This document shows positions 9,401-15,943 of a stretch of 27,335 bases of DNA, piece after piece; within the stretch, counting starts at the first letter, position 1; each line of letters starts with the position of its first letter. The DNA is taken from NCBI GenBank assembly GCA_026770585.1, contig MU647146.1, forward strand, positions 19,271 to 46,605, written 5' to 3'. The notes under the pieces were generated by a model that was given only the letters and a program-made list of their open reading frames with translations, was not told the origin of the DNA and did not search any database. The stretch comes from Baffinella frigidus. Taxonomy: Eukaryota > Cryptophyceae > Cryptomonadales > Baffinellaceae. Made by a program: the position numbers and the translations under genes.

Positions 9401-12300
9401 TCCCGTTGGCGAAGCGTTGGCCCTCAATGAGGGGCGGGATGGCCCACTCCTGCCCCGCGTGCTCGCACATGAAGAGGCCAGCCGTGAGGATGTTGCGCCG
9501 ATGCTCTCCGCCCAGCCTGCAGAGCCCCGCCCTGTCACCAGCTGCTCGCCGCCATCACCCCCCCCCCTCAAGAAGCACCTCCAGGAAGGCGCCTTGGGAG
9601 AGGGAGTTATCGGCTGTTATCAGCTGGAACGCTGCTAAGTTCATAGGCTCGCAACCTATAATTAGTTTTGTAAAGTAACTCGTTTCTGGTACAAATTATA
9701 AAACAAGACCTCGTTCAAAAAGGAATTGGAGCCCCTTTGTTAAAAATGGACCTTGTTTTATAATTCGTACCAGAACGAGTTGCTTTACAAAACTAATTAT
9801 AGGTTGCGCCGCTATTCAAGTGCCGATAACTCTGATAAGCTATCAGTAAACGTCTGATATAACAACCCTATGCTCGCGCTCCGCCTCTGCATGGTCCTCT
9901 CATAGAGGTCGCCCCGCTCGGTCACGGTTTCGGGGTTTCGGTTTTCCACTGTTACTTCTGAAGTCAACAGAGGTTCCACTTTTGCTTTGAGACGTTCCAA
10001 TCTCGACTTTTGTCTCGGTGGGCCGCGCTCTTCCACACCCACCCACCCTGCGGTGCGGCGGACGTCTCTGTGGCACAGCGTCTAGCAACGGGTTGTTTTC
10101 TTCTCTTCGCCTTCTGTCTGGGCCGCACAGTTCGCTTCATTTTACGGGGACCGGGGGGTGCCGCGGGTCGCCTAGCGCGACCCGTGTTTGGCACGGGCCC
10201 GCCTCGGATTCGGAACATGACAAGGCAGTCACCTCGGACAGTTGGCTTCGGCGTCCGCGTGACCGGTCACGCGGGCGCTCAAGAGCCTGCCGGCGGGGCT
10301 GTTCCACGAGCTGCGAGCTGCGCCCCTGGGCCCTGTGTGTTCAGTGAAGATCCTGACCGGCAGTCGAGAAGCAAGAGGAATCGGGTTTCGGGGTTCGGGT
10401 TTGGGGGTTCAGGGTTAAGGGGGGTTGGGGTTACGGGGTTATGCGCTGCTCTCGTCCCGCATCCATCTGGCCCTCTTCCAGCCCCCAAAACGGGTAACGG
10501 TGTAGGGTCTAGGGGTGTATTGTTAGGGGTTGGGGTGGAGCGGATTAGGGGTTTAGGGGATTAGGGGTTTAGGAGGTTCTGAAATCGGAGCTCTAGAACT
10601 TTGGGTTATGCGCTGCTTCCGCCACATCCCCCAGGTTCTCTCACCGAAAGGGACAGGCAAGATCCCGCCCGGGTGGCATTCTCGGTAGGTTCCTCGAAAG
10701 CCGAGTGTGCCTGTGTCGCATAGCACGACCGCGGAAAGCCATCTCGGGAATACACGCTTCTCTTCTCTGTCCCTAGCACAGCGATTTCTGATAAGCGAGG
10801 TAGCTTGGAACGTGGGGCAGCAACCACAAGCCACCCGAGGTGAACCAGTCGGGTTGGAGTTGAGTTAAAATTTCTACCAGTCATACAATCTCAGAGTTTA
10901 TCCCTGGTGAAATTTACTACACGTGGAATATCCCGATCTGGCTAACTTCGGGCGGCTGGTGGAAGGCTCCCTCCGGGGGCCGCGCACGGCGATTTAATTT
11001 CGGACCAAGACAAAATCTGTATCTTAGGCTCCCCACGCGGAAGGTAAGGGTGTATATGCTATTTTAGGCATCAAATGATGCTATCTTACGCCTTGTCATC
11101 AGGACAGATTCTGGTATGGTCCGAGGTGAGATTCGACCTGTTCTGCAGAAGCTGCAGCAGCCCCGTCCGCATGCTGTCGTGCCACCCATCTCCAAGCCCC
11201 TGGGAAACATGACCGTTTGTCAGTTTCTGGGAGCGGGGATATGTCCCCCTTCCATGATCATCTTGTGATCCACTCCAGAGATTTAACCCCGCCGAGTATT
11301 CATAATGAATACGATTTTGGTGTATCTTAATGGGTATAAATAAGACAGTCGTCTATCTAGACTTCATTTAGAGCCTCAAGATACACCAAAATCGGACCGG
11401 AGATCCCCGAAATCGTATTCATTATGAATACTCGACGGGATTAGATTGGCGATCACACACTGGCGGAGTCCAGCGTTGCGGAGCATGGCTCGTTCGCAGA
11501 GAGGCAGAGGCGAGGCTCGCAACCTGGATCGCCTCCGCGAACGGCGGCTCCATGCACGCCATGACCCCCGCCAGCCGCGGGAGCACCTCCAGCTTCATGA
11601 TCCCCGGGCCCTCCGCCATCAAGCGCGCCATGGTCGGGACGGCCTTCGCGACAACCTCGGGCGCCGCGGTGGGCTCGAGGAGGCACTCGAGCACGTGCCA
11701 CGCCTTCTGCCGGTTGGATTCATGTTCGCTGTCGCCGCTGCTCGGTGCCTCCGTCTGCTCTTCCAGCCAGCCGAGCAGCTGTTCGATTGCTCCTGAGGCG
11801 CGCAGGCGCTTGCCACCGTCGGGGGTGGCGGCGAGCGAGGCCATGCAGACCAGCGCGTTGCCGGAACTGGTGACGTTATCCTTGACGGTCATGATCCCGA
11901 GAAGGAGCTTGGCGATCTTGAGGAACGACTTGTCGGTCTGGATCTCGAGCGCGAGCTCTTCCAAGGACAAGAACGCGGTCAAGAGGTGTAGTGCTAAGTT
12001 CTGGTACAGACAAGAACCATCCGACGCGTCCCCCGGACTCCCAGGAGACGAGAGAAGCCGGCAGACGAATGCCATGCCGACCGCCTGCATCACGCGCCGC
12101 ATCACATCCAAGTCGTCCGAGCGCACGGCTTTGGTAACCAGAAGCAGCCCCGCAAACTTCTCCTCGTCGGACTTCCCGCCAAGTAGCTTCATGCAGTCGT
12201 CGACGCGGATACCACTGGCGCCATCTCCTTGCAACCCCCTCGCAGCGCCGCCGCGAGCGGCGCCGGGGAGGGGAGGGGGAGGCGCAGTCGCGCCGAGCAT
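1..12300 (-). CDS. NCDN: Neurochondrin homologue (HEAT/ARM-like scaffold), 9 exons, 3' end outside window
   Basis: Exons on the minus strand: 12300-11459, 9516-9400, 8227-8170, 7469-7389, 5385-5245, 4214-4137, 1716-1637 (or 1631), 850-673, 196-1. They join in frame into about 590 codons with no stop; animal neurochondrin is about 730 aa, so roughly the last fifth is missing. Exon 1 carries the family hallmark GKSDEEKFAGLLLVTKAV. Later exons align in order with the family: exon 2 GLFMCEHAGQEWAI, exon 3 FVQLLVSVCKIDLRLRLEE, exon 5 ending STDAVLLYIE, exon 6 MARFLGMWFLE, exon 8 FLIPALSALAVEDKVLDALL. Neurochondrins are cytoplasmic helical-repeat proteins, tied to neurite growth and signalling in animals and also found in plants; the role here is unknown. 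The exon 1 donor is the least certain junction: GT|GTGTGA at 11458 keeps phase with exon 2, while CAG|GTTGCG near 11488 is stronger but needs an extra small exon. Start chosen as the first ATG before the conserved domain. Confidence 0.92.
211..389. mobile_element. Hairpin element in neurochondrin intron 8
   Basis: Terminal inverted repeats TTAGAGCGCTGTGCAGAG (left) and its near complement ending at 388, with a second inner inverted repeat around the centre (AAATTTCTCAAAAGTTGACA and partner). No clear target duplication. Its left end is only 11 bp from the AG acceptor of exon 9, so the branch point for that exon must lie in the element. Confidence 0.75.
390..672. other. Intron 8 remainder of neurochondrin
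   Basis: Between the hairpin and the exon 8 donor (ATGCAG|GTATTT at 672). I see no gene, no repeat family and no RNA gene in it. The open frames here are short and have no coding character. Confidence 0.5.
851..1636. repeat. Neurochondrin intron 7 with junction-like repeats
   Basis: Contains a small foldback (CGTTTATTCACC at 871 and GGTGAATAAACG at 975), a diverged pair of about 50 bp beginning CGCGGAAA at about 1251 and 1366, and at about 1524-1565 a copy of the exon 7 donor region (GCGACTTGGACGC against the genuine GACGACTTGGACGG at 1626). The GGTGTGGGGTTTTGGGGG block downstream of the donor is also repeated at about 1515 and 1605. No coding exon is required between exons 7 and 8, whose phases match directly. 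Confidence 0.5.
1741..2400. repeat. Tandem TAGGGTCTAGGATCTA array, telomere-like
   Basis: Degenerate tandem array built on AGGGTCTAGGATCTAT units, 8-bp and 16-bp periodic, interrupted by one exon 7 copy. The orientation flips briefly near 1860-1930, giving a local palindrome. It resembles diverged TTTAGGG telomere-type sequence and lies entirely within a gene, so it is interstitial. Confidence 0.85.
1932..2009 (-). pseudogene. Second copy of neurochondrin exon 7 (copy B)
   Basis: Nearly identical to exon 7 at 1716-1637 over the exon, the acceptor and about 60 bp of flanking intron; it encodes the same VASDIYVDKLCLALPALC. The reading frame meets TAG immediately after AVS because the sequence breaks into the tandem array where the genuine donor should be. 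It has an intact CAG acceptor and only a weak GCC|GTCTCC donor that would shift phase relative to exon 8. Confidence 0.85.
2406..2620 (-). pseudogene. Third copy of neurochondrin exon 7 (copy C), split by a hairpin
   Basis: The two halves, about 2606-2588 and 2447-2406, together match exon 7 (frame VASDIHV ... VDKLCLALPAL). The acceptor has changed from CAG to AAG, and a 140-bp hairpin sits in the middle, flanked by ACGT on both sides. It is dead as an exon unless spliced differently, and older than copy B by its divergence. Confidence 0.8.
2448..2587. mobile_element. 140-bp hairpin element, ACTACAC core family, copy 1
   Basis: Exactly 140 bp between direct repeats ACGT (2444-2447 and 2588-2591). 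Outer arms begin TCATCTCCACAAAAGTA and are near-complementary. The inner core (about 2485-2553) reads CGAAATTTACTACACAAACG ... CGTGTAGTAATTTTCG. It is inserted in exon copy C. Confidence 0.9.
2650..2808. mobile_element. 159-bp hairpin element, CCTAGGACC family, copy 1
   Basis: Arms contain ACGGCCTGAAAATGGGGTAG and its complement; the centre is rich in CCTACCGTAGG and CCTAGGACC palindromes. Same length and ends (TAGG...CCTA) as the copy at 4260-4418. No clear target duplication here. Confidence 0.85.
2809..3285. other. Neurochondrin intron 6 segment with CCTAGG-type fragments
   Basis: Contains partial pieces of the CCTACCGTAGG/GACCTGCCTAGGACC family at 2955-3090 and a CCACTTAAGGGATA end at 3102-3116, the same end found repeatedly at 13900-15210. 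I see no coding exon and no RNA gene. Confidence 0.5.
3286..3454. mobile_element. Hairpin element related to the CCTAGGACC family
   Basis: The inner palindromic block (CTACCGTAGGCCGTAGGG and complement) matches the 159-bp family, but the outer arms differ: TAGGGAAACTCCCGGAAAGT and its diverged complement. It is a further case of a shared centre with different arms. Confidence 0.7.
3455..4059. other. Neurochondrin intron 6 segment, mostly featureless
   Basis: One recognisable item: about 3565-3600 is a decayed copy of the 3' end and donor of exon 6. The minus strand reads GGCATGTGATTCTTCGAG then GTCTCG, where the exon has TGG in place of TGA. A GTG-initiated 154-codon plus-strand frame (3461-3925) overlaps it; I recognise nothing in that frame and it has no supporting splice context. 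Confidence 0.5.
4060..4125. repeat. Short TAGGGTC / TTTCGGG telomere-like run
   Basis: Degenerate GGGTCTAGG and CGGGTTT units beside the exon 6 donor (4136). Confidence 0.7.
4260..4418. mobile_element. 159-bp hairpin element, CCTAGGACC family, copy 2
   Basis: Flanked by TTCA on both sides (4256-4259 and 4419-4422). Arms TAGGCTAACGG...CCGTTACCCTA, with AAAATGGGGTAGTTGGGCCT and its complement inside. Same length as the copy at 2650-2808. Lies 46 bp upstream of the exon 6 acceptor on the transcribed strand. Confidence 0.9.
4419..5244. other. Neurochondrin intron 5: small hairpin, junction copy, dispersed repeat
   Basis: A near-perfect 21-bp palindrome (GGTCACGTA...CTGGGGGAATTCCCCC...TACGTGACC) lies at 4738-4782. 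A half-copy of the ACTACAC core is at 4796-4812. About 5031-5060 copies the intron just below the exon 5 donor (AGTGAATCCTGAGCAG against AGTGAATCCAGAGCAG at 5214). Bases 5066-5153 form an inverted dispersed repeat with 9943-10029. Confidence 0.6.
5491..7070 (-). pseudogene. Array of about eight partial copies of neurochondrin exon 5 and its acceptor
   Basis: Partial copies of the start of exon 5 with the intron just before it lie at about 5491-5533, 5862-5910, 5986-6056, 6134-6206, 6310-6344, 6521-6592, 6762-6798 and 7010-7047. The two longest (5986, 6134) keep the frame through AMQATRNWWS before breaking off. Several keep a CAG or near-CAG acceptor and the upstream block with CCCACGCCCGCTGGGTGCAG-like sequence. 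Copies are separated by 30-bp tandem repeats (5521-5765, unit containing AAAATTTAGGTCGACGCCAG), a CCAAACCTAACCGCCCC repeat (6641-6760) and a GA microsatellite. Only the copy at 5385-5245 has the whole exon and a donor. Confidence 0.85.
6344..6435. repeat. GA/CT microsatellite
   Basis: About 90 bp of nearly pure (GA)n with a few GC interruptions, inside the exon 5 echo array. Confidence 0.97.
7470..7535 (-). repeat. Tandem duplication of the exon 4 acceptor
   Basis: The 3' end of neurochondrin intron 3 exists twice, about 32 bp apart: both copies read GATGGTGGG...GGTGGTTCAG|GAG on the minus strand. The inner one (7470) joins the exon in frame. Confidence 0.85.
7620..7835. repeat. Two direct copies of a GCTCGGCATGGGTTGTATG hairpin
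   Basis: Two direct copies of a 70-80-bp hairpin (7627-7700 and 7758-7830) with stem CGGCATGGRTTGTATGT and complement, each followed by CGCGCTAGTGAG. Located in neurochondrin intron 3. No coding capacity seen. Confidence 0.8.
7928..7985 (-). pseudogene. Partial copy of neurochondrin exon 4
   Basis: Matches the first half of exon 4 (EDRPEDNAQVVPV) for about 45 bp, then diverges. The acceptor region is retained in changed form. Lies upstream of the real exon on the transcribed strand. Confidence 0.85.
8240..8865. repeat. Repeats of the exon 3 acceptor-side sequence
   Basis: Units of about 20-50 bp built on AACGACCCGCGTTCTGTGCTT and GCTCCCCGTTTCGATGCAG recur at about 8255-8420, 8590-8640 and 8700-8865. 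The unit next to exon 3 (8228-8275) supplies its real acceptor, GGGGAGCAG|G on the minus strand, so the copies look like amplified 3' splice regions. A TTTAGGG-like run (about 8490-8595) interrupts them. Confidence 0.75.
8881..9020. mobile_element. 140-bp hairpin element, ACTACAC core family, copy 2
   Basis: Exactly 140 bp between direct repeats GCGT (8877-8880 and 9021-9024). Arms start TTATCCGGGAAAACCTAT and are self-complementary. Core CGAAAATTACTACACAAATG ... GTGTAGTAATTTTCG matches copy 1; the arms do not. The right end is duplicated once more at about 9027-9049. Confidence 0.92.
9644..9814. mobile_element. 171-bp hairpin element in neurochondrin intron 1
   Basis: Flanked by TTCA (9640-9643 and 9815-9818). 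Arms contain CGCAACCTATAATTAGTTTT and complement, then TTATAAAACAAG. The loop carries GGAATTGGAGCC. An outer, shorter foldback (AGTTATCGG / CCGATAACT) surrounds it. Confidence 0.85.
9943..10029 (-). repeat. Dispersed repeat, inverted relative to 5066-5153
   Basis: About 88 bp, roughly 90% identical by eye to the plus strand at 5066-5153. Both copies keep an open frame containing ERLKAKV. I do not recognise it. It could be a captured exon or simply a non-coding repeat. Confidence 0.7.
10120..10380. other. Unassigned GC-rich segment in neurochondrin intron 1
   Basis: GC-rich like the exons, with an open plus-strand frame (ALKSLPAGLFHELRAAPLG). No family recognised, and neither strand gives a clean in-phase exon for neurochondrin. 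A small palindrome GGGTCGCCTAGCGCGACCC lies at about 10166. Confidence 0.3.
10385..10575. repeat. Degenerate GGGTTTAGGG telomere-like run
   Basis: Plus-strand GGGGTTCGGG, TTAGGGG and related units, interrupted by a short unique stretch. Interstitial, in neurochondrin intron 1. Confidence 0.75.
10576..11279. other. Neurochondrin intron 1 remainder
   Basis: A 19-bp block ATAGCACGACCGCGGAAAG at about 10719 is repeated exactly at about 1242. A half-core GAAATTTACTACAC sits at about 10909. Otherwise no gene, RNA or complete element seen. Confidence 0.5.
11284..11443. mobile_element. 160-bp hairpin element beside the exon 1 donor
   Basis: Flanked by GATT (11280-11283 and 11444-11447). Arms TAACCCCGCCGAGTATTCAT and complement, plus inner GATACACCAAAATC pair. 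Its right end lies 15 bp from the neurochondrin exon 1 end as modelled here. Confidence 0.9.
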
Positions 12301-12744
12301 GCTGCCTTTTTTAAAAGTGCCACAAAGGACGGTGAGAGGTTATTTGGAAAATGGATGGCTCCAATTCCCAGTTGGGAATTGGAGCCGTTGTCCAAATTCC
12401 AGCAAGGAATTGGAGCCTTTGATTAACCAAATAACCCTCCAACAATCTCCTGGGTTTTAAAAATAAAAATAAGCCAGTCGGCTGTCTACGGGGAGGGCCT
12501 CTGCGTTTCCACTTCCTTGGGGAGAACTCAACCCTCCTTTCCCCCCACAACAGACCAGCACGTTGGGCCCACTTTCCTGTGGCGCTGGGTGAGCTGTCGC
12601 GGTGTGAGAAAGAGCTCTTTCCACACACAACAAATCTTGGGTTTATCCAAGTTTGTTGCGAGCGTTTTGCCGCTTGAGGCTGCTGCAAGGTCGCTGGCAG
12701 CGGAGCTTGCGACCGTTGCAGGTTTCGGAATTGGCGGACTGCTC
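12301..12744. promoter_or_regulatory. Divergent spacer between neurochondrin and the BSD-domain gene
   Basis: This region lies upstream of the neurochondrin ATG and before the N gap that hides the BSD gene start. It holds one hairpin (12338-12436, arms GGTTATTTGG / CCAAATAACC) containing the motif GGAATTGGAGCC in both orientations. From about 12650 the plus strand is open and GC-rich (frame reading LEAAARSLAAELATVAGF) and may be a first coding exon of the BSD gene. No ATG is visible in that frame. Confidence 0.4.
12338..12436. mobile_element. Hairpin in the divergent promoter spacer
   Basis: Arms GGTTATTTGG / CCAAATAACC; inside are the near palindrome GGCTCCAATTCCC...GGGAATTGGAGCC and a second GGAATTGGAGCC. 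No target duplication visible. Confidence 0.65.
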
Positions 12745-13254
12745 NNNNNNNNNNNNNNNNNNNNNNNNNNNNNNNNNNNNNNNNNNNNNNNNNNNNNNNN
12801 NNNNNNNNNNNNNNNNNNNNNNNNNNNNNNNNNNNNNNNNNNNNNNNNNNNNNNNNNNNNNNNNNNNNNNNNNNNNNNNNNNNNNNNNNNNNNNNNNNNN
12901 NNNNNNNNNNNNNNNNNNNNNNNNNNNNNNNNNNNNNNNNNNNNNNNNNNNNNNNNNNNNNNNNNNNNNNNNNNNNNNNNNNNNNNNNNNNNNNNNNNNN
13001 NNNNNNNNNNNNNNNNNNNNNNNNNNNNNNNNNNNNNNNNNNNNNNNNNNNNNNNNNNNNNNNNNNNNNNNNNNNNNNNNNNNNNNNNNNNNNNNNNNNN
13101 NNNNNNNNNNNNNNNNNNNNNNNNNNNNNNNNNNNNNNNNNNNNNNNNNNNNNNNNNNNNNNNNNNNNNNNNNNNNNNNNNNNNNNNNNNNNNNNNNNNN
13201 NNNNNNNNNNNNNNNNNNNNNNNNNNNNNNNNNNNNNNNNNNNNNNNNNNNNNN
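12745..13254. other. Assembly gap (510 N)
   Basis: A run of 510 undetermined bases. Long open frames spanning it are artefacts. It probably hides 5' exons of the BSD-domain gene. Confidence 0.99.
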
Positions 13255-15554
13255 TCCCCGCTTTGCCCTGGGCACCTCAGTACTGAGGCGGGTGTGGCGT
13301 GTCATGCAGGGTCTGACACGAGCGACGTTCTTGCACTACCCCGACAATCTCTCAGACCAGTGGGTCATGGTGCGTGCCCAAGCGCAACCTCCCCGCCCCA
13401 CCGATCATTCCCGATCTGATCCCTCTGCATCGGATCGATGATTGTTGTCGAACGAAACCGCATCCCAGGGCCCCGCCCGCCCGCCCGACAATCACTTCTT
13501 CATCGCGCAGCTGCCTCTCGCTACGGGTTCCGTGAGCGGGTATCAGATCGCTGAGAGGCAATGGCAAATCTTCCTGGCTGACATGTCCCGGGGTGTGCGC
13601 TGGCAGACGCCTGCTCAAGCAGCACACGCAGGGGGCGTCCTGGCGCAGTCGGGAAACCTTCGAGCGATTCGGAGGGAGCTCAGCCCTTCTCAGCTGACCG
13701 ACCACCAGTTCTGGCAGGTTGCACCCCCTGCCCTCCCCCACCCGGACAAGAGCGCACCCCAAGGCACATTTGGCAACTTAAGAATATTTTGCCCACAGGG
13801 CGATCAAAATCTGATCGCCCGTGATGAATGGATTCTGGTACTAAATGGCCTCACAAGTATTATAGTGGTACAAACGTGTCAACTTTTGCGATAAAGGGTT
13901 ATTCAGCATTTGGCCCCGGGTAGGATCCTGTCCGGACTCGCTTCGCTGTCGACGTTGCACCTTACAGGGGTGTCTGGGCGACCCCTTACGTGGCGAGTAG
14001 GTGCATACGCCCTACGGTAGGGCCCTGGGACCTGCCTAGGGCGAGTGAGGGCGATTAATCGCCCGTCCGCCTCTTAAGAGATACGAAACCAGAACTTAAG
14101 AACACCGACCGGATTCGGGCCCCGTGTTTTCTTATTTTAGTACCAGGGGGTTGACCAAATCTTGCGTTTAGTCAACCCTCTGGTACTAATTTTTCAAGAG
14201 GGTCAAATTTGACCGCCAAGAGTTCCTAGGCAGGTCCTAGGGTCCTACGGTAGGGCGTATCATCCTACTGGCCACTTAAGGGATAAGAACACCGTTGTTC
14301 GAGCCTATGCCTATGCTGAGTTCTTAAATTAGTACTTTCGGATTAACTAAGCGTGATACCCCTCAAGTGGCCAGTAGGGCCCTAGGACCTGCCTAGGACC
14401 TCTTGGCCGTCAAATTTGACGGCATGGCCACTTAAGGGATATGTGGTCAACCTTTGATACTGAACTAAGAACAGGCAGGCCCAAAACCCGGTGCGGGTTC
14501 TTCAGTGCTGGGTGCTTGTGACCCAGCTATCCCTGTATCTACCCAGACGTGTGTGCCCCAACCCCTCATGAGTGACAGCATTCGCCTACCCCACGCATAT
14601 CTACTTCGGGGTAACGCGGCCGAATCGGCGAGCAGTACAGGGGTACCTCGCTCATTAGAAACAGTCACCCCCCCTAGGACCACCGTAGGACCCTAGGGGT
14701 AGGCCTACTGTAGGGTCCTAGGGGGGGGCGGTTTCTTATGAGCGCGGTACCCCTGCAATCAACCTAGAGATATAACCCCAACACACGCGATATCTACAGG
14801 GGTACCTCGCTCATAAGAAACCGCGCGCCCCCAGGACCCTAGAGTAGGCCTGTGCCTAGGGCCCTAAGGTGGTCCTGTCGGGGGGGCAGTTTCTTATGAG
14901 CGAGGTGCCCCTGTAAGCGGCGAGGCGGTCAAATTTGACCGCCAAGAGTTCCTAGGCAGGTCCTAGGGTCCTACGGTGGGGCGTGTCATCCTACTGGCCA
15001 CTTAAGGGATACGAACACCGTTGGTCGAGCCTCGGTCGGTGTACCCAGACTTGAGCAGGCGGGGGTCTCGTGCGTCAACGGAATTAACCAGAAAAATCAC
15101 TATCCCTTAAGTGGCCAGTAGGCTCATACACCCTACCGTAGGGTCCTAGGACCTGCCTAGGGACCTCTTGCGGGTCAAATTTGACCGGCTGGCCACTTGA
15201 GGGGCATACTAACTTAGAGCCTGCCCCACGCAGATCTACTTCGGGGTAACGCAGCGCGACACGCTCGACGCCGCCACAGAGGCAGAGAGCTCCGACCTTG
15301 TCCACGCCGCCCCGGAAGCCGACCCGGAAGCGGCGAGCAGAGAGCCATCTGCTTCCAGTGAGCTCAGCAGGGAGCTGTCGGTGAGAGAGCTCCCTGAGAT
15401 GCCGGAGAGCATGAGCCTGGCCAGCAGCTGGGGGATCATCAGCGGCGGGTCAGATGGCACGCTCGTCAGCGGGGAGTCGGACAGCTGCGCGGGGGAGGGG
15501 GAGTTGGTCACGGTCACGCCGCCGGGCGAGGCGGCGCAGCGGGAAGACATGTGA
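13255..15554 (+). CDS. BSD-domain protein, BSDC1-like, 5' end in N gap
   Basis: Three exon segments are visible. The first runs from the gap to about 13369 (donor ATG|GTGCGT) and encodes LTRATFLHYPDNLSDQW, like the region before the BSD domain in BSDC1-type proteins. The second ends at 13717 (CAG|GTTGCA) and starts at 13547 or 13607, both phase 0. The last is 15234-15554 and ends in TGA. Across the second junction the protein reads LSPSQLTDHQFWQ then IYFGVTQRD, which keeps the BSD signature FW..YF split exactly at the intron. The 107-codon last exon then gives an acidic, Ser/Glu-rich tail ending REDM. BSD domains occur in TFIIH p62, synapse-associated proteins and BSDC1; the acidic tail after a single BSD favours the BSDC1/SYAP group over p62. 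The 12650-12744 segment reads openly into the gap and may be an earlier exon. Function here is unknown. Confidence 0.72.
13718..15233. mobile_element. Cluster of hairpin elements filling the BSD gene intron
   Basis: Several overlapping or nested foldbacks share CCACTTAAGGGATA ends, CCTACGGTAGGGTCCTAGG centres and a GGTCAAATTTGACCGCCAAG block. Clear units: a stem-loop at about 14138-14192 (TTAGTACCAGGGGGTTGACC and complement); 14638-14757 and about 14798-14918, both with arms CAGGGGTACC.CGCTCAT.AGAAAC; blocks at 13905-14300, 14265-14440 and 14930-15210. A related left end recurs at 17404-17445 inside sideroflexin. No exon is needed between 13717 and 15234. Confidence 0.75.
14583..14632 (+). 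pseudogene. Copy of the BSD gene last-exon junction with lost acceptor
   Basis: CCCCACGCATATCTACTTCG followed by GGGTAACGC matches the genuine junction at 15225-15255 (CCCCACGCAG|ATCTACTTCG). The acceptor CAG has become CAT. A still shorter echo (ACGCGATATCTAC) is at about 14782. Confidence 0.85.
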
Positions 15555-15943
15555 AGAGGCTTGCTTTTTACGCCTCTCAATACACCCACCACAACTCCAC
15601 GCCACCTACCGACCTAACCGAACCTCCGAAGCTACCACGCATTCTAACTCCACCTCCTACAAAAGGACCTCGATGATACTCGAACCCTACGCCTTTTGGG
15701 TGATCCCCCCACACACCCCGGGCGCGCGCCTCCACGTGCCCGCCCCCATGGTATATGAACGCTACAGGCTCCACGACGCAAAGGTTCTGAGGACCTCGGC
15801 GTAGATTCACTTAAGCCTCCTAAGTACATTCACTTAGGTCTTCTAAGTGAATCTACGCCGACGTCCTCATAACCTTTGCGTCCTTGCCCTGAGAGCCTAG
15901 ATACCCACATGTACCCCCTCGGCAACACCGTTCCGCAACCAGC
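15555..15943. other. Convergent 3' spacer of BSD gene and sideroflexin
   Basis: Holds both 3' ends. A 106-bp hairpin (15776-15881; arms ACGCAAAGGTT and TCGGCGTAGATTCACTTA with complements) lies between the two stop codons. No obvious AATAAA on either strand. No coding frame of note. Confidence 0.55.

Noticed and set aside
11552-12460. 302-codon plus-strand frame
   Set aside because: Antisense shadow of neurochondrin exon 1; GC-rich third positions keep it open.
12517-13441. Long plus- and minus-strand open frames across the gap
   Set aside because: They run through 510 N bases and have no ATG; the length is an artefact. Only the segments either side of the gap are considered.
13547-15554. 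TFIIH p62 (TFB1) as identity of the BSD gene
   Set aside because: The FW..YF BSD signature fits, but the protein ends in a short acidic tail after a single BSD, unlike p62 with two BSD domains and a long C-terminus.
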